Of a stretch of 8,811 nucleotides of DNA, positions 1 through 5,969 are shown piece by piece; within the stretch, counting starts at the first letter, position 1, and each line of letters begins with the position of its first letter. The notes beneath the pieces were generated by a model, which saw only the letters and a list, made by a program, of their open reading frames with translations, made no database searches and was not told where the DNA came from. Location: the NCBI GenBank assembly GCA_937941745.1, contig CALDGV010000699.1:1-8811 (forward strand). The letters run 5' to 3'. Source of the DNA: an uncultured Prosthecobacter sp. (GTDB lineage Bacteria > Verrucomicrobiota > Verrucomicrobiia > Verrucomicrobiales > Verrucomicrobiaceae). A program made the position numbers and the translations under genes.

Positions 1-1
1 C

Positions 2-124
2 CCTGAGCAGTGGACCAAGATGGCTGTGTTGAACACCTCCCGCGTCGGCTTTTTCAGCTCCGACCGCACCATCCTGGAGTATGCCGACAAGGTCTGGAAG
101 CTGCCCCAGGTGGCCGTCGCTTGA
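2..124 (+). CDS. glgP: Glycogen/starch phosphorylase, C-terminal end (5' truncated by window)
   Basis: Only the last 40 codons are in the window, in the frame starting at base 2 and ending in TGA at 122-124. The peptide contains W-T-x-M-A-V-L-N-T-S, then [13 protein letters not shown], then a V-W-K-L ending. This matches the C-terminus of GT35 alpha-glucan phosphorylases, where an SSDRTI-x-EYA-x-x-IW block closes the protein. Those enzymes are cytoplasmic, use pyridoxal phosphate, and release glucose-1-phosphate from glycogen or maltodextrin. The catalytic domain and cofactor lysine lie outside the window, so activity cannot be judged here. The family assignment rests on this short block alone, but the block is highly characteristic. 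The next gene starts 105 bases downstream on the same strand. Confidence 0.85.
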   Translation, partial: PEQWTKMAVLNTSRVGFFSSDRTILEYADKVWKLPQVAVA

Positions 125-214
125 GACATTCCATCTTTCCTGCCCTCTTTGCGCATCCGCACAGATCGGTTCCGCCTGAATCTTTTCTGGCAAAACCATC
201 CAGGGATGCCGTAA

Positions 215-222
215 AGAGGCGG
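215..222 (+). promoter_or_regulatory. Ribosome binding site of the YhcH-family gene
   Basis: A purine-rich AGAGGCGG sequence lies 7 bases before the ATG at 230. It is the only reasonable Shine-Dalgarno-like sequence found at the expected distance from a start codon in this window, and it supports the ATG at 230. Confidence 0.5.
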
Positions 223-229
223 CCCAGCC

Positions 230-688
230 ATGATCCTCGACACGCTCGCCCACGCCGACTCCTACAGCTCCCTTCATCCGCTTTTCGGGAAGGTCTTCGA
301 CTATCTCAGGACTGTGAAAGGCACGGAAGAGCCAGGCCGATACGACATCGAAGGCGACCGTGCTTTTGCCCTGGTGCAGACGTATGCCACCAAGCCGGTC
401 GAAAAAGCCCTGTTCGAGGCGCATCGGAAATACATTGATGTGCAGTTCATCCACAGCGGACGCGAAACCATCCTCTGGGCACCTTTGTCAGCCATGAAGG
501 AGCAAACCATGGCCTATGACGAGGCCAAAGAAGCAGCCCTCTGGAAACAAGTACCCGAGGCCACAGAACTCCACCTCAGCGAGGGCCATTTTGCCATCCT
601 CTACCCGCAGGATGCCCATGCTCCCTGCGTGGAGTGGGGTGCCTCGGAACAGGTCTTCAAAGTCGTCGTCAAGGTGGCCGTGGAATGA
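230..688 (+). CDS. YhcH/YjgK/YiaL family (DUF386) sugar-associated cupin protein
   Basis: The 152-residue product is a normal full length for this family, which includes E. coli YhcH, TabA (YjgK), YiaL and the EbgC beta-galactosidase subunit. Members are small cytoplasmic cupin-like proteins, often metal-binding, linked to sugar catabolism; TabA also affects biofilm formation. Family landmarks are visible: an N-terminal M-I-x-D-T-L start, the signature E-A-H-R-K-Y-I-D-V-Q (about residues 64-73), which includes presumed metal ligands Glu and His, then F-A-I-L-Y-P-x-D-A-H-x-P-C (about 122-134) with a further conserved His, and a C-terminal K-V-V-V-K-V strand. No signal peptide is seen. The ATG at 230 is chosen because it begins the family consensus and has an AGAGG upstream. 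It follows glycogen phosphorylase on the same strand, which fits carbohydrate use, but the substrate is unknown. It is convergent with the metallophosphoesterase gene, 19 bases away. Confidence 0.87.
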   Translation: MILDTLAHADSYSSLHPLFGKVFDYLRTVKGTEEPGRYDIEGDRAFALVQTYATKPVEKALFEAHRKYIDVQFIHSGRETILWAPLSAMKEQTMAYDEAKEAALWKQVPEATELHLSEGHFAILYPQDAHAPCVEWGASEQVFKVVVKVAVE

Positions 689-707
689 GGCCTGGATCAG
701 GACTGTG

Positions 708-1844
708 CTAACGTGCGCGCCGGGAGATTTCCGTGGTATCCAGAACCTCCCCGCGCAGGTTTTTGAACTGCACACGAAGGGTGGGCGAGCCTGCCCTGCA
801 GGTGATCAACAGGTAGTTGTCCTCACGCGCATGAAACTGTGACTGCGGATCCTTGTAGAGATCGCCGTCACCCTTCAGGCAGGTGTTGAAATACGGCAGG
901 CCGCCTGCCAGCAGGGCGCGGTCGGCAAAATACCCGAAGCCGGTGATCAGCGCGCTTCCTTTGCGGAAATGCTCATGCCAGGCTCCCTTGGCCAGGCCTT
1001 GGAGCTGGGTCTGCTTCTCATTCATCAGCGTGAGCACGAAGCCCTGACGGCTCGCAGCCATGAGATCCGCGTAGCCTTGAAACTGCGGTGCCCCAGGCTG
1101 CCAGGCATGGCAGGTCTGCCAAGTCGTGCCAAAGTCCTGGATGTGATTCAGGTCGAGCGCGATCAGGCGCAGATCGAAGTCTGCAAGGTCGAAATGCCAG
1201 CGCCATTCCTCGCCAGGAAGCTGGAAGAATTCACGGAAGGCCGTGGCTTCAACATCATAAACTGCATGTGCTGGAGGCTTGGGGCCTCTGGGAGTGATCT
1301 CACGATCATGATTGCCAAGAATCGGCATGAAGGGAAGGCGGCTGAAGAGCTCAGAATAAGCTGCAATGAGCTGGCTGAAAGCCTTCGTGCCCTTACGGCC
1401 CTGGCCATGCAGGTCCGGCACGTTGTCACCCACCGTCAGCAGCAAATGCGGGTCGTCCTGCTTGAGCGCAGAAAGATCTTTTTTCATCGCGAATCCCCAG
1501 TCCCCGACCACCGCCAGCCGGAGTTCACGGCCAGGATAGCCTTTGAAGCTCAGCCGTGGCGATGCATCTGCGCCGCTGCGCACCCGGTAATGATAAATCA
1601 CGTCCTTCTGCTCCAAAGGTATCTCCACATGATGCAAGGTCACGTTCTCAGGCTTGACCACCCGGCTTTCCAGGGACTCCCCGGTGCCGTATTCCACCAC
1701 GGAATCCCCAGGCGTCTCCGTTTCCCAGTTGATGACGATCCGAGAGGGATCATTCGTCGCGTGAGTCAGCCACACCCGCTCCACAGGAGCGGCCAAGGCG
1801 GAGAGGGACAGGAAGGCAAAAAAAGTGCCGAATCGAGGTATCAT
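708..1844 (-). CDS. Secreted purple-acid-phosphatase-like metallophosphoesterase with an atypical metal site
   Basis: The product has 378 residues. Residues 1-19 form a Sec-type signal peptide (hydrophobic stretch, cleavage probably after L-A-A near 19), so the protein is exported. Residues about 22-100 resemble the fibronectin-III-like N-terminal domain of purple acid phosphatases, with R-I-V-I-N-W-E-T and an x-Y-H-Y-R-V strand. The calcineurin-like domain follows. Its first motifs are G-D-W-G (114-117, Asp115), G-D-N (139-141) and G-N-H-D (177-180). The later family motifs, a VxxH histidine and GHxH, are not evident. Where GHxH would be expected there is an I-T-G-F-G-Y-F stretch (300-306). 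Activity is therefore uncertain, or the remaining ligands come from other residues such as His234, His246, His290 or His292. The ATG at 1844 gives a clean signal peptide; no Shine-Dalgarno precedes it. The gene is convergent with the YhcH gene and divergent from the Mpv17-like gene. Confidence 0.75.
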   Translation of the reverse strand: MIPRFGTFFAFLSLSALAAPVERVWLTHATNDPSRIVINWETETPGDSVVEYGTGESLESRVVKPENVTLHHVEIPLEQKDVIYHYRVRSGADASPRLSFKGYPGRELRLAVVGDWGFAMKKDLSALKQDDPHLLLTVGDNVPDLHGQGRKGTKAFSQLIAAYSELFSRLPFMPILGNHDREITPRGPKPPAHAVYDVEATAFREFFQLPGEEWRWHFDLADFDLRLIALDLNHIQDFGTTWQTCHAWQPGAPQFQGYADLMAASRQGFVLTLMNEKQTQLQGLAKGAWHEHFRKGSALITGFGYFADRALLAGGLPYFNTCLKGDGDLYKDPQSQFHAREDNYLLITCRAGSPTLRVQFKNLRGEVLDTTEISRRAR

Positions 1845-1944
1845 GAGAGAAACAGGCTACGTGACCACGCGCGTGAAACAAGCAGTCCGGTCTTCAAGAA
1901 GGAACTCTGCTTGCCGGTTCCGGCATTTCACCGCATCTGACCTC
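1845..1944. promoter_or_regulatory. Divergent intergenic region with inverted repeats
   Basis: This 100-base gap separates the start codons of the metallophosphoesterase (leftward) and the Mpv17-like gene (rightward), so it should contain the promoters of both. It holds a perfect 10-base palindrome CACGCGCGTG at 1866-1875. It also has a 7-bp inverted repeat, CAAGCAG (1879-1885) with CTGCTTG (1907-1913), and TGCCGG-TT-CCGGCA at 1912-1925. I see no convincing -35/-10 pair. Operator or leader-structure roles are inference only. Confidence 0.35.
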
Positions 1945-2667
1945 ATGCCTGAAGCCACCCCATCTCACGCACCGGGAATCGCCGCCACCATCGCGGCGGT
2001 TTTCCGTCAGAACCGGGTGCCCTGCATGGTGCTGAACGTCGTGGTGATCAGCCTGGTCGGCAGCTATTATCTGGTGCCTGCGGTGGCGGAGGTCTGGGAG
2101 GCTGTGGGGGCCTTCAAAGTGCGCTGGTCCTACCTGTTTTCGCTGACCTCCACGATTTTTGCCGCCGTGCTGCTGCCAACGGCTGCCCAAGCCCTGCTAG
2201 GAACCCTGCCCCGTGAAGGCCGTGGCAGGCGACTGCTCCTGCTGACTCTCTTCTGGGGCTACCGCGGCATGGAGATCGACTTGTTTTACCGCCTCCAGGG
2301 CTGGCTTTTTGGCTCGGAAAACGATGCACGCACGCTTTTGATCAAGGTCTGCGTGGATCAGTTTTTGATGAGCCCTCTGTGGTTCGTGCCCACTTACCTC
2401 ATCGCCCTCCGCTGGGTGGATCATGGGGGTTCCTGGCAGCGCACCCGGGCTTCACTGGGGCGCGACTTCTGGCGGCGCACCTGCCCCACCGTCCTGCTGA
2501 CCAACTGGCTTGTCTGGATTCCCACCCTGGCACTCGTTTACAGCCTGCCTCCGGCGCTTCAGTTTCCGCTCTTCTCCGTAGTGATGTGCTTTTTCATCCT
2601 GATCGTCACCCTGCTGGCACGGGATGGAGCCTCTTCTTCCCCTGCTGAGGGGAAGGGACCGCATTGA
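1945..2667 (+). CDS. Multi-pass membrane protein, probable Mpv17/PMP22-like family
   Basis: The 240-residue product begins at ATG 1945. An in-frame ATG at 1825 would overlap the start of the opposite-strand phosphoesterase and add a 40-residue basic, non-membrane leader, so it is rejected. Hydrophobic segments lie at about 27-47, 62-86, 137-157, 181-201 and 204-225. The order of motifs resembles Mpv17/PMP22 proteins. There is a G-Y-R-G turn (105-108) followed by F-Y-R-L-Q-x-W-L-F-G (114-123), then K-V-C-V-D-Q-F-L-M-S-P (134-144, compare the family's K-x-x-x-D-Q-x-x-x-x-P). N-W-L-V-W-I-P follows (187-193, compare N-W-x-x-W-P-x-x-Q), then a short S-L-P-P before the last helix. Mpv17 proteins are mainly known as eukaryotic organelle membrane channels or pores of debated function. 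The conserved Arg after the final VP is not seen, so this would be a divergent member. It precedes mcsA on the same strand by 98 bases; co-transcription is possible but unproven. Confidence 0.6.
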   Translation: MPEATPSHAPGIAATIAAVFRQNRVPCMVLNVVVISLVGSYYLVPAVAEVWEAVGAFKVRWSYLFSLTSTIFAAVLLPTAAQALLGTLPREGRGRRLLLLTLFWGYRGMEIDLFYRLQGWLFGSENDARTLLIKVCVDQFLMSPLWFVPTYLIALRWVDHGGSWQRTRASLGRDFWRRTCPTVLLTNWLVWIPTLALVYSLPPALQFPLFSVVMCFFILIVTLLARDGASSSPAEGKGPH

Positions 2668-2765
2668 CGCTTCCATCGCACCGCCGTAAGCGTACCCAGC
2701 GGGCTTTCCAGGCGTAATCTCTCGGAAGGCACCTCCGCCTCACATCCTCTTTTATTCCCAACCTC

Positions 2766-3293
2766 ATGAAGTGCGACGTTTGCGAAAATGAAGCCACGGT
2801 CTTCCTCACCCAGATCATCAATGGGCAGATGACCACGGTGAACCTGTGCGATGCGTGCTCCAAGGCCAAGGGAGTGACGGACGAGACCGGCTTCGGGCTT
2901 GCTGAAACCTTCCTCAGTGGTCATGCCTCCGAAGCGGCAAGTGCCGAAACCACCTGCCCTTCCTGCGGATTCACCGCTGCACAGCTCAAAAAGATCGGTC
3001 GCATGGGCTGCCCAGAATGCTACACCGCGTTTCGCGACGGGCTGGACAACCTGCTGCGTGCCATGCACAAGGGCACGCGGCACGTCGGGAAAGTGCCCGG
3101 CCACGTGGTGCCTGCACCAGAACCTCCCCCGGCACCTCCGAAACCCGCAGCACCCAAGGCCAGCAAGAAGGCAGCAGCGCCTGCTGTCACACTCGCCCAG
3201 CTGCGTGAGCAACTGGAAGCCGCCGTGCGAGACGAGCGCTACGAGGAGGCCGCCGCCATCAAGAAGCAGATCGACCAGCTTCAATCTTCCTGA
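2766..3293 (+). CDS. mcsA: McsA-like zinc-binding, UVR-domain activator of protein arginine kinase
   Basis: The product has 175 residues, about the length of Firmicutes McsA. It carries four CxxC pairs: C3/C6, C28/C31, C64/C67 and C82/C85. The first pair sits in the typical M-K-C-x-x-C start, which also fixes the ATG at 2766. A segment around 100-113 (M-H-K-G-T, then H-V-G-K-V-P-G-H) matches the conserved post-zinc-finger motif of McsA. A Pro/Ala/Lys-rich linker (116-139) leads to a C-terminal UVR motif (142-175) with L-x-x-Q-L-E-A-A-V, then Y-E-E-A-A-A-I-K, then I-D-Q-L. In Firmicutes, McsA binds and stimulates the arginine kinase McsB and links it to ClpC-dependent proteolysis and heavy-metal/heat stress. 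mcsB starts 23 bases downstream, which strongly supports the call. The Pro-rich linker seems longer than in Bacillus, but this was not measured by alignment. No Shine-Dalgarno is visible; the start is preceded by a pyrimidine-rich leader. Confidence 0.88.
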   Translation: MKCDVCENEATVFLTQIINGQMTTVNLCDACSKAKGVTDETGFGLAETFLSGHASEAASAETTCPSCGFTAAQLKKIGRMGCPECYTAFRDGLDNLLRAMHKGTRHVGKVPGHVVPAPEPPPAPPKPAAPKASKKAAAPAVTLAQLREQLEAAVRDERYEEAAAIKKQIDQLQSS

Positions 3294-3316
3294 ACTCAGC
3301 GTCCCTTTCTTCTGCC

Positions 3317-4438
3317 ATGCAGTTCAAGACCCTCATCAATCATCCAGCCGACTGGATGCAGGGCAGCGGCCCGCATTCGGACGTCGTCATGACCTCCCGC
3401 GTCCGCCTTGCGCGCAACCTTCGCGGCTTCCCCTTCCCTGGCTACAGCCAGGAGCATCAGCGGCTGGACCTTCTCCAGCTGGCACGGCCCGTCGTCGAGG
3501 CGCTGCCAGAGATGAAAGAACGCTACAGCGAGGACTATGGCGCGATCTCCAAGATCAAAAAACAGGTGCTGGTGGAGCGTCACCTCATCAGCCGCGAGCA
3601 TGCTGCACGCTCCGCTGGCTGCGCCGTGGTCATCGATCGCGCACAGAACCTCTCCATCATGATCAATGAGGAGGATCATTTCCGCATCCAGGGCATCCGC
3701 CCCGGACTGAACCTGCGCAGCGCCTGGGATCTGGTGGACCGCGTGGACTCCGAGCTCGAAGCCGGACTGCCCTATGCCTTTGACAGCGAATTTGGCTATC
3801 TCACCGCCTGCCCGACCAATCTCGGCACAGGGATGCGGGCCTCCGTCATGCTGCACCTGCCAGCCCTGGGCCTCACGGAGCAGATCAATCCCGTCATCAA
3901 GGCCGTCGGCAAAATCGGTCTGGCCGTGCGTGGCCTTTATGGTGAAGGCACCGAGGCGCTCGGCAATCTCTTCCAGATCTCCAACCAGCACACGCTAGGA
4001 GAAAAGGAGGGCGACATCATCACCGCCATCGAAAAAGTCATCGAGCGCGTGGTCAACTCCGAGCTCAATGCACGGCAGAAGCTCCTGGAGGACAATCCCA
4101 CCATGCTGCGCGACCAGGTCGGGCGGGCCTTCGCCGTTCTGCGCTATTCCCATGTCCTGACCTCCAAGGAGGCGCTGAACCTGCTTTCCATGCTTCGACT
4201 GGGCGCCGACCTCGATCTCGTGCCCAACTGCGACCGTGGCCTGCTGGACCTTCTCCTGCTCGAAATCCAGCCCGCCCACCTTCAGCTCCGTGCTGGAACG
4301 GAACTCAGCCCTGAAGAGCGTGATGTCCGCCGTGCCTCCATCACCCGCAGCCGTCTGGCCACCCTTTCGGGACCAGCGGAAGACGCAACTCCCAGCGACC
4401 CGAGCCCACCGCCAGCAGGCGACGGCGAAGCAGCCTAG
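3317..4438 (+). CDS. mcsB: Protein arginine kinase McsB
   Basis: The 373-residue product is slightly longer than typical McsB (about 355-363). It belongs to the phosphagen-kinase fold and transfers phosphate from ATP to protein arginine side chains in the cytoplasm, marking proteins for Clp degradation. Nucleotide-binding and catalytic landmarks are present: S-R-V-R-L-A-R-N (27-34), N-E-E-D-H-F-R-I-Q (117-125) with the catalytic-region glutamates, A-C-P-T-N-L-G-T-G (164-172) with the phosphagen-kinase cysteine at 165, and R-G-L-Y-G-E-G-T-E (205-213). An R-D-V-R-R-A motif (335-340) matches the RDxxRA phosphoarginine pocket that distinguishes McsB from creatine and arginine kinases. Residues about 351-373 form a Pro/Ala/Asp/Gly tail that looks disordered. 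The ATG at 3317 begins a normal N-terminus and lies 23 bases after mcsA, so the two are probably co-transcribed. The gene ends 8 bases from the convergent PLD gene. Confidence 0.95.
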   Translation: MQFKTLINHPADWMQGSGPHSDVVMTSRVRLARNLRGFPFPGYSQEHQRLDLLQLARPVVEALPEMKERYSEDYGAISKIKKQVLVERHLISREHAARSAGCAVVIDRAQNLSIMINEEDHFRIQGIRPGLNLRSAWDLVDRVDSELEAGLPYAFDSEFGYLTACPTNLGTGMRASVMLHLPALGLTEQINPVIKAVGKIGLAVRGLYGEGTEALGNLFQISNQHTLGEKEGDIITAIEKVIERVVNSELNARQKLLEDNPTMLRDQVGRAFAVLRYSHVLTSKEALNLLSMLRLGADLDLVPNCDRGLLDLLLLEIQPAHLQLRAGTELSPEERDVRRASITRSRLATLSGPAEDATPSDPSPPPAGDGEAA

Positions 4439-4446
4439 CAGCTTCT

Positions 4447-5694
4447 TCAGAGTTGATGCTGCACCCGGCGGCCGAACCAGCCCTTGAGCCACTGGCTGAA
4501 GGGCTGGCGCAAGTCTTCCACGTGCAAAAGACGTGATCTTGACCTGTCCTGAGCATGCATGGCCAGCTGCTCACGCGCAAAATCAGCACTGAGGACAAGG
4601 ACATTGTTCTCATCATTGATGAAGAACGAGCGCTGATCGATGTTCCCTGAGCCGATGATGCTGAGGTGTCCGTCGATCACGACCAGCTTGCCATGCATCA
4701 TGCAGGGCTCAAACTCCCGCACCTCCATGCCTGCCTCGATGAACCGGCGGATGACCGGAGCCATCGTGCAGGCGCACATGGGCATGTCCGTGTGCTCTCC
4801 AGGGATGAGCAGCTCCACATGCACGCCACGCCTGCGCGCTGCCAGGAGGGCTTCGATGATCGGCCGGCTGGGGATGAAGTAGGCGTGGGAAATGACGATG
4901 GATTTCCGTGCCGCCAGAATGGCTAACAAAAAGGTGCTTCCAATGGTGTCTGGACCCTTTTTGGGAGCTCCAAGCACGCTCTGTGCCTTCAGCGCACCTT
5001 CGGGGTCCAGACGGGGAAAGAAATCTGGGCCTGCCACTGGCTCACCAGCCAGCTCCTCCCAGTTGTCATTGAAGGCCTGCTGAATCTGCGTCACAAGCGG
5101 GCCGCGCAGCTCATACATCGTATCACGCCAGCGGTGCGGGCCCTCCGCATGGCCATCCCAGGCATAAGCCAGTCCCGCACCTCCCACAAAACCCGTCCTT
5201 CCATCCACCACCAGGATCCGCCGGTGGGTGCGATGATTGTAACGAAACGGATTGTGCAGCTTCCACGGACTGTAGAGCCGCACATCCACACCCGCAGCCT
5301 TCATGGCCTGCAGATGATGCCTTCCATAGGTGCTGCAGCCATAATGATCGAGGATCACCCGGACCTTCACTCCAGCCTGAGCACGTTCGATGAAGGCCTC
5401 GGAAAAGTCCTCCACAGGCTGGCTGTCCACAGCCACAAAATTTTCCCAGGTCAGGCTTGTCTGCGCGCGACGAATGGCGGCGAGCATGGCCGGAAGAAAA
5501 TGCCCGCCGTTGGGCAAAGTCCGGATGTGGCTCCCCGAAGCCCAGGACTGCCCCGTGATGCGGGATACCTGCTCAGCAAAAGCAGGAGAAGTGACCTCCG
5601 GAGGCTCAGCAGCCACCTTTTGCAGCCTGCCCGTGGCGCAGGAAGCCAGCAGGAGCCCGCCCAGAGACAGCAGCAGGCGCACAAATGGTCTCAC
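4447..5694 (-). CDS. Phospholipase D / cardiolipin synthase-like lipoprotein
   Basis: From the GTG at 5694 the product has 415 residues. It starts with a lipoprotein signal, R-P-F-V-R then a Leu-rich core, ending in lipobox L-A-S-C with the acylated cysteine at 19. It should be membrane-anchored and face the periplasm. Two PLD domains follow. The first HKD-type motif is H-R-R-I-L-V-V-D-G (His157, Arg159 in place of Lys, Asp164), then G-F-V-G-G. The second is complete: H-G-K-L-V-V-I-D-G (His334, Lys336, Asp341), then G-S-G-N-I-D-Q-R-S. This layout and a C-terminal basic/aromatic end fit bacterial cardiolipin synthases, which join phosphatidylglycerol molecules, but the N-terminal transmembrane pair of ClsA is absent. 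The GTG start overlaps the TGA of the glutaredoxin-like gene (GTGA), suggesting translational coupling. Upstream alternatives (TTG 5724, GTG 5721) would add an acidic leader before the signal, so they are less likely. The substrate is unknown. Confidence 0.83.
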   Translation of the reverse strand: MRPFVRLLLSLGGLLLASCATGRLQKVAAEPPEVTSPAFAEQVSRITGQSWASGSHIRTLPNGGHFLPAMLAAIRRAQTSLTWENFVAVDSQPVEDFSEAFIERAQAGVKVRVILDHYGCSTYGRHHLQAMKAAGVDVRLYSPWKLHNPFRYNHRTHRRILVVDGRTGFVGGAGLAYAWDGHAEGPHRWRDTMYELRGPLVTQIQQAFNDNWEELAGEPVAGPDFFPRLDPEGALKAQSVLGAPKKGPDTIGSTFLLAILAARKSIVISHAYFIPSRPIIEALLAARRRGVHVELLIPGEHTDMPMCACTMAPVIRRFIEAGMEVREFEPCMMHGKLVVIDGHLSIIGSGNIDQRSFFINDENNVLVLSADFAREQLAMHAQDRSRSRLLHVEDLRQPFSQWLKGWFGRRVQHQL

Positions 5695-5939
5695 GGCAGG
5701 GGGAACTTCATCTTGTTCCACCAAGCCTCCAGTTCATCCGCGCCAAAATCTGCCAGAATATGACCGTCCACATCAATGCTCGGGGCCTTCGTCTGGCGGG
5801 TCAGTTCCAGCATTTCAGCGCGTGCCGAGGCATCGCGGATGACATCGAGCATCACGAAAGGAATGCCGTGGGAGGTCAGCCAGTCGATGACCTCGTCACA
5901 CCAGGGACAGCCGGGTTTGATGAACAGTCGGATTTGCAT
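5691..5939 (-). CDS. Glutaredoxin-like thioredoxin-fold protein with CPWC
   Basis: This small protein of 82 residues is the usual size of a bacterial glutaredoxin. A first beta strand (Q-I-R-L-F-I-K) leads to the redox motif C-P-W-C at 11-14. The cis-proline region is K-A-P-S-I at 51-55, where many glutaredoxins have T-V-P, and V-D-G-H-I-L-A-D-F-G at 57-66 is the usual strand-turn and glutathione-side loop. It is predicted to be cytoplasmic, with no signal peptide, and to reduce disulfides or glutathionylated proteins. The CPWC centre differs from the classic CPYC but is within glutaredoxin/NrdH/MauE-like variation. It lies 30 bases after the transglutaminase gene and overlaps the start of the PLD gene by 4 bases, so it is the middle gene of a likely operon. 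Confidence 0.85.
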   Translation of the reverse strand: MQIRLFIKPGCPWCDEVIDWLTSHGIPFVMLDVIRDASARAEMLELTRQTKAPSIDVDGHILADFGADELEAWWNKMKFPLP

Positions 5940-5969
5940 GACAGGGTTCAGGTGGATGGAGAAATGGAT

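Noticed and set aside
125..229. Search for a terminator after the phosphorylase gene
   Set aside because: Only a 4-bp CTGG/CCAG inverted repeat around 187-204 is visible, with no T tract; too weak to call.
10..438. A 142-codon frame crossing the phosphorylase end and the YhcH gene
   Set aside because: It overlaps two recognised genes in another frame and its Arg/Pro/His-rich composition is typical of an out-of-frame reading.
969..1940. A 323-codon plus-strand frame across the metallophosphoesterase
   Set aside because: The sense frame carries a signal peptide and phosphoesterase motifs; this frame has no motifs and runs into the divergent intergenic region.
1825..1944. 40-residue N-terminal extension of the Mpv17-like protein
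   Set aside because: It overlaps the start of the opposite gene and the divergent promoter region and shows no membrane or signal character, so the ATG at 1945 is preferred.
2559..3284. A 241-codon minus-strand frame across mcsA
   Set aside because: It is antisense to a clearly recognised McsA and its Gly/Arg/Cys-rich product matches no known domain.
3296..3991. A 231-codon minus-strand frame over the first half of mcsB
   Set aside because: The sense strand encodes conserved McsB motifs throughout, so this is a shadow.
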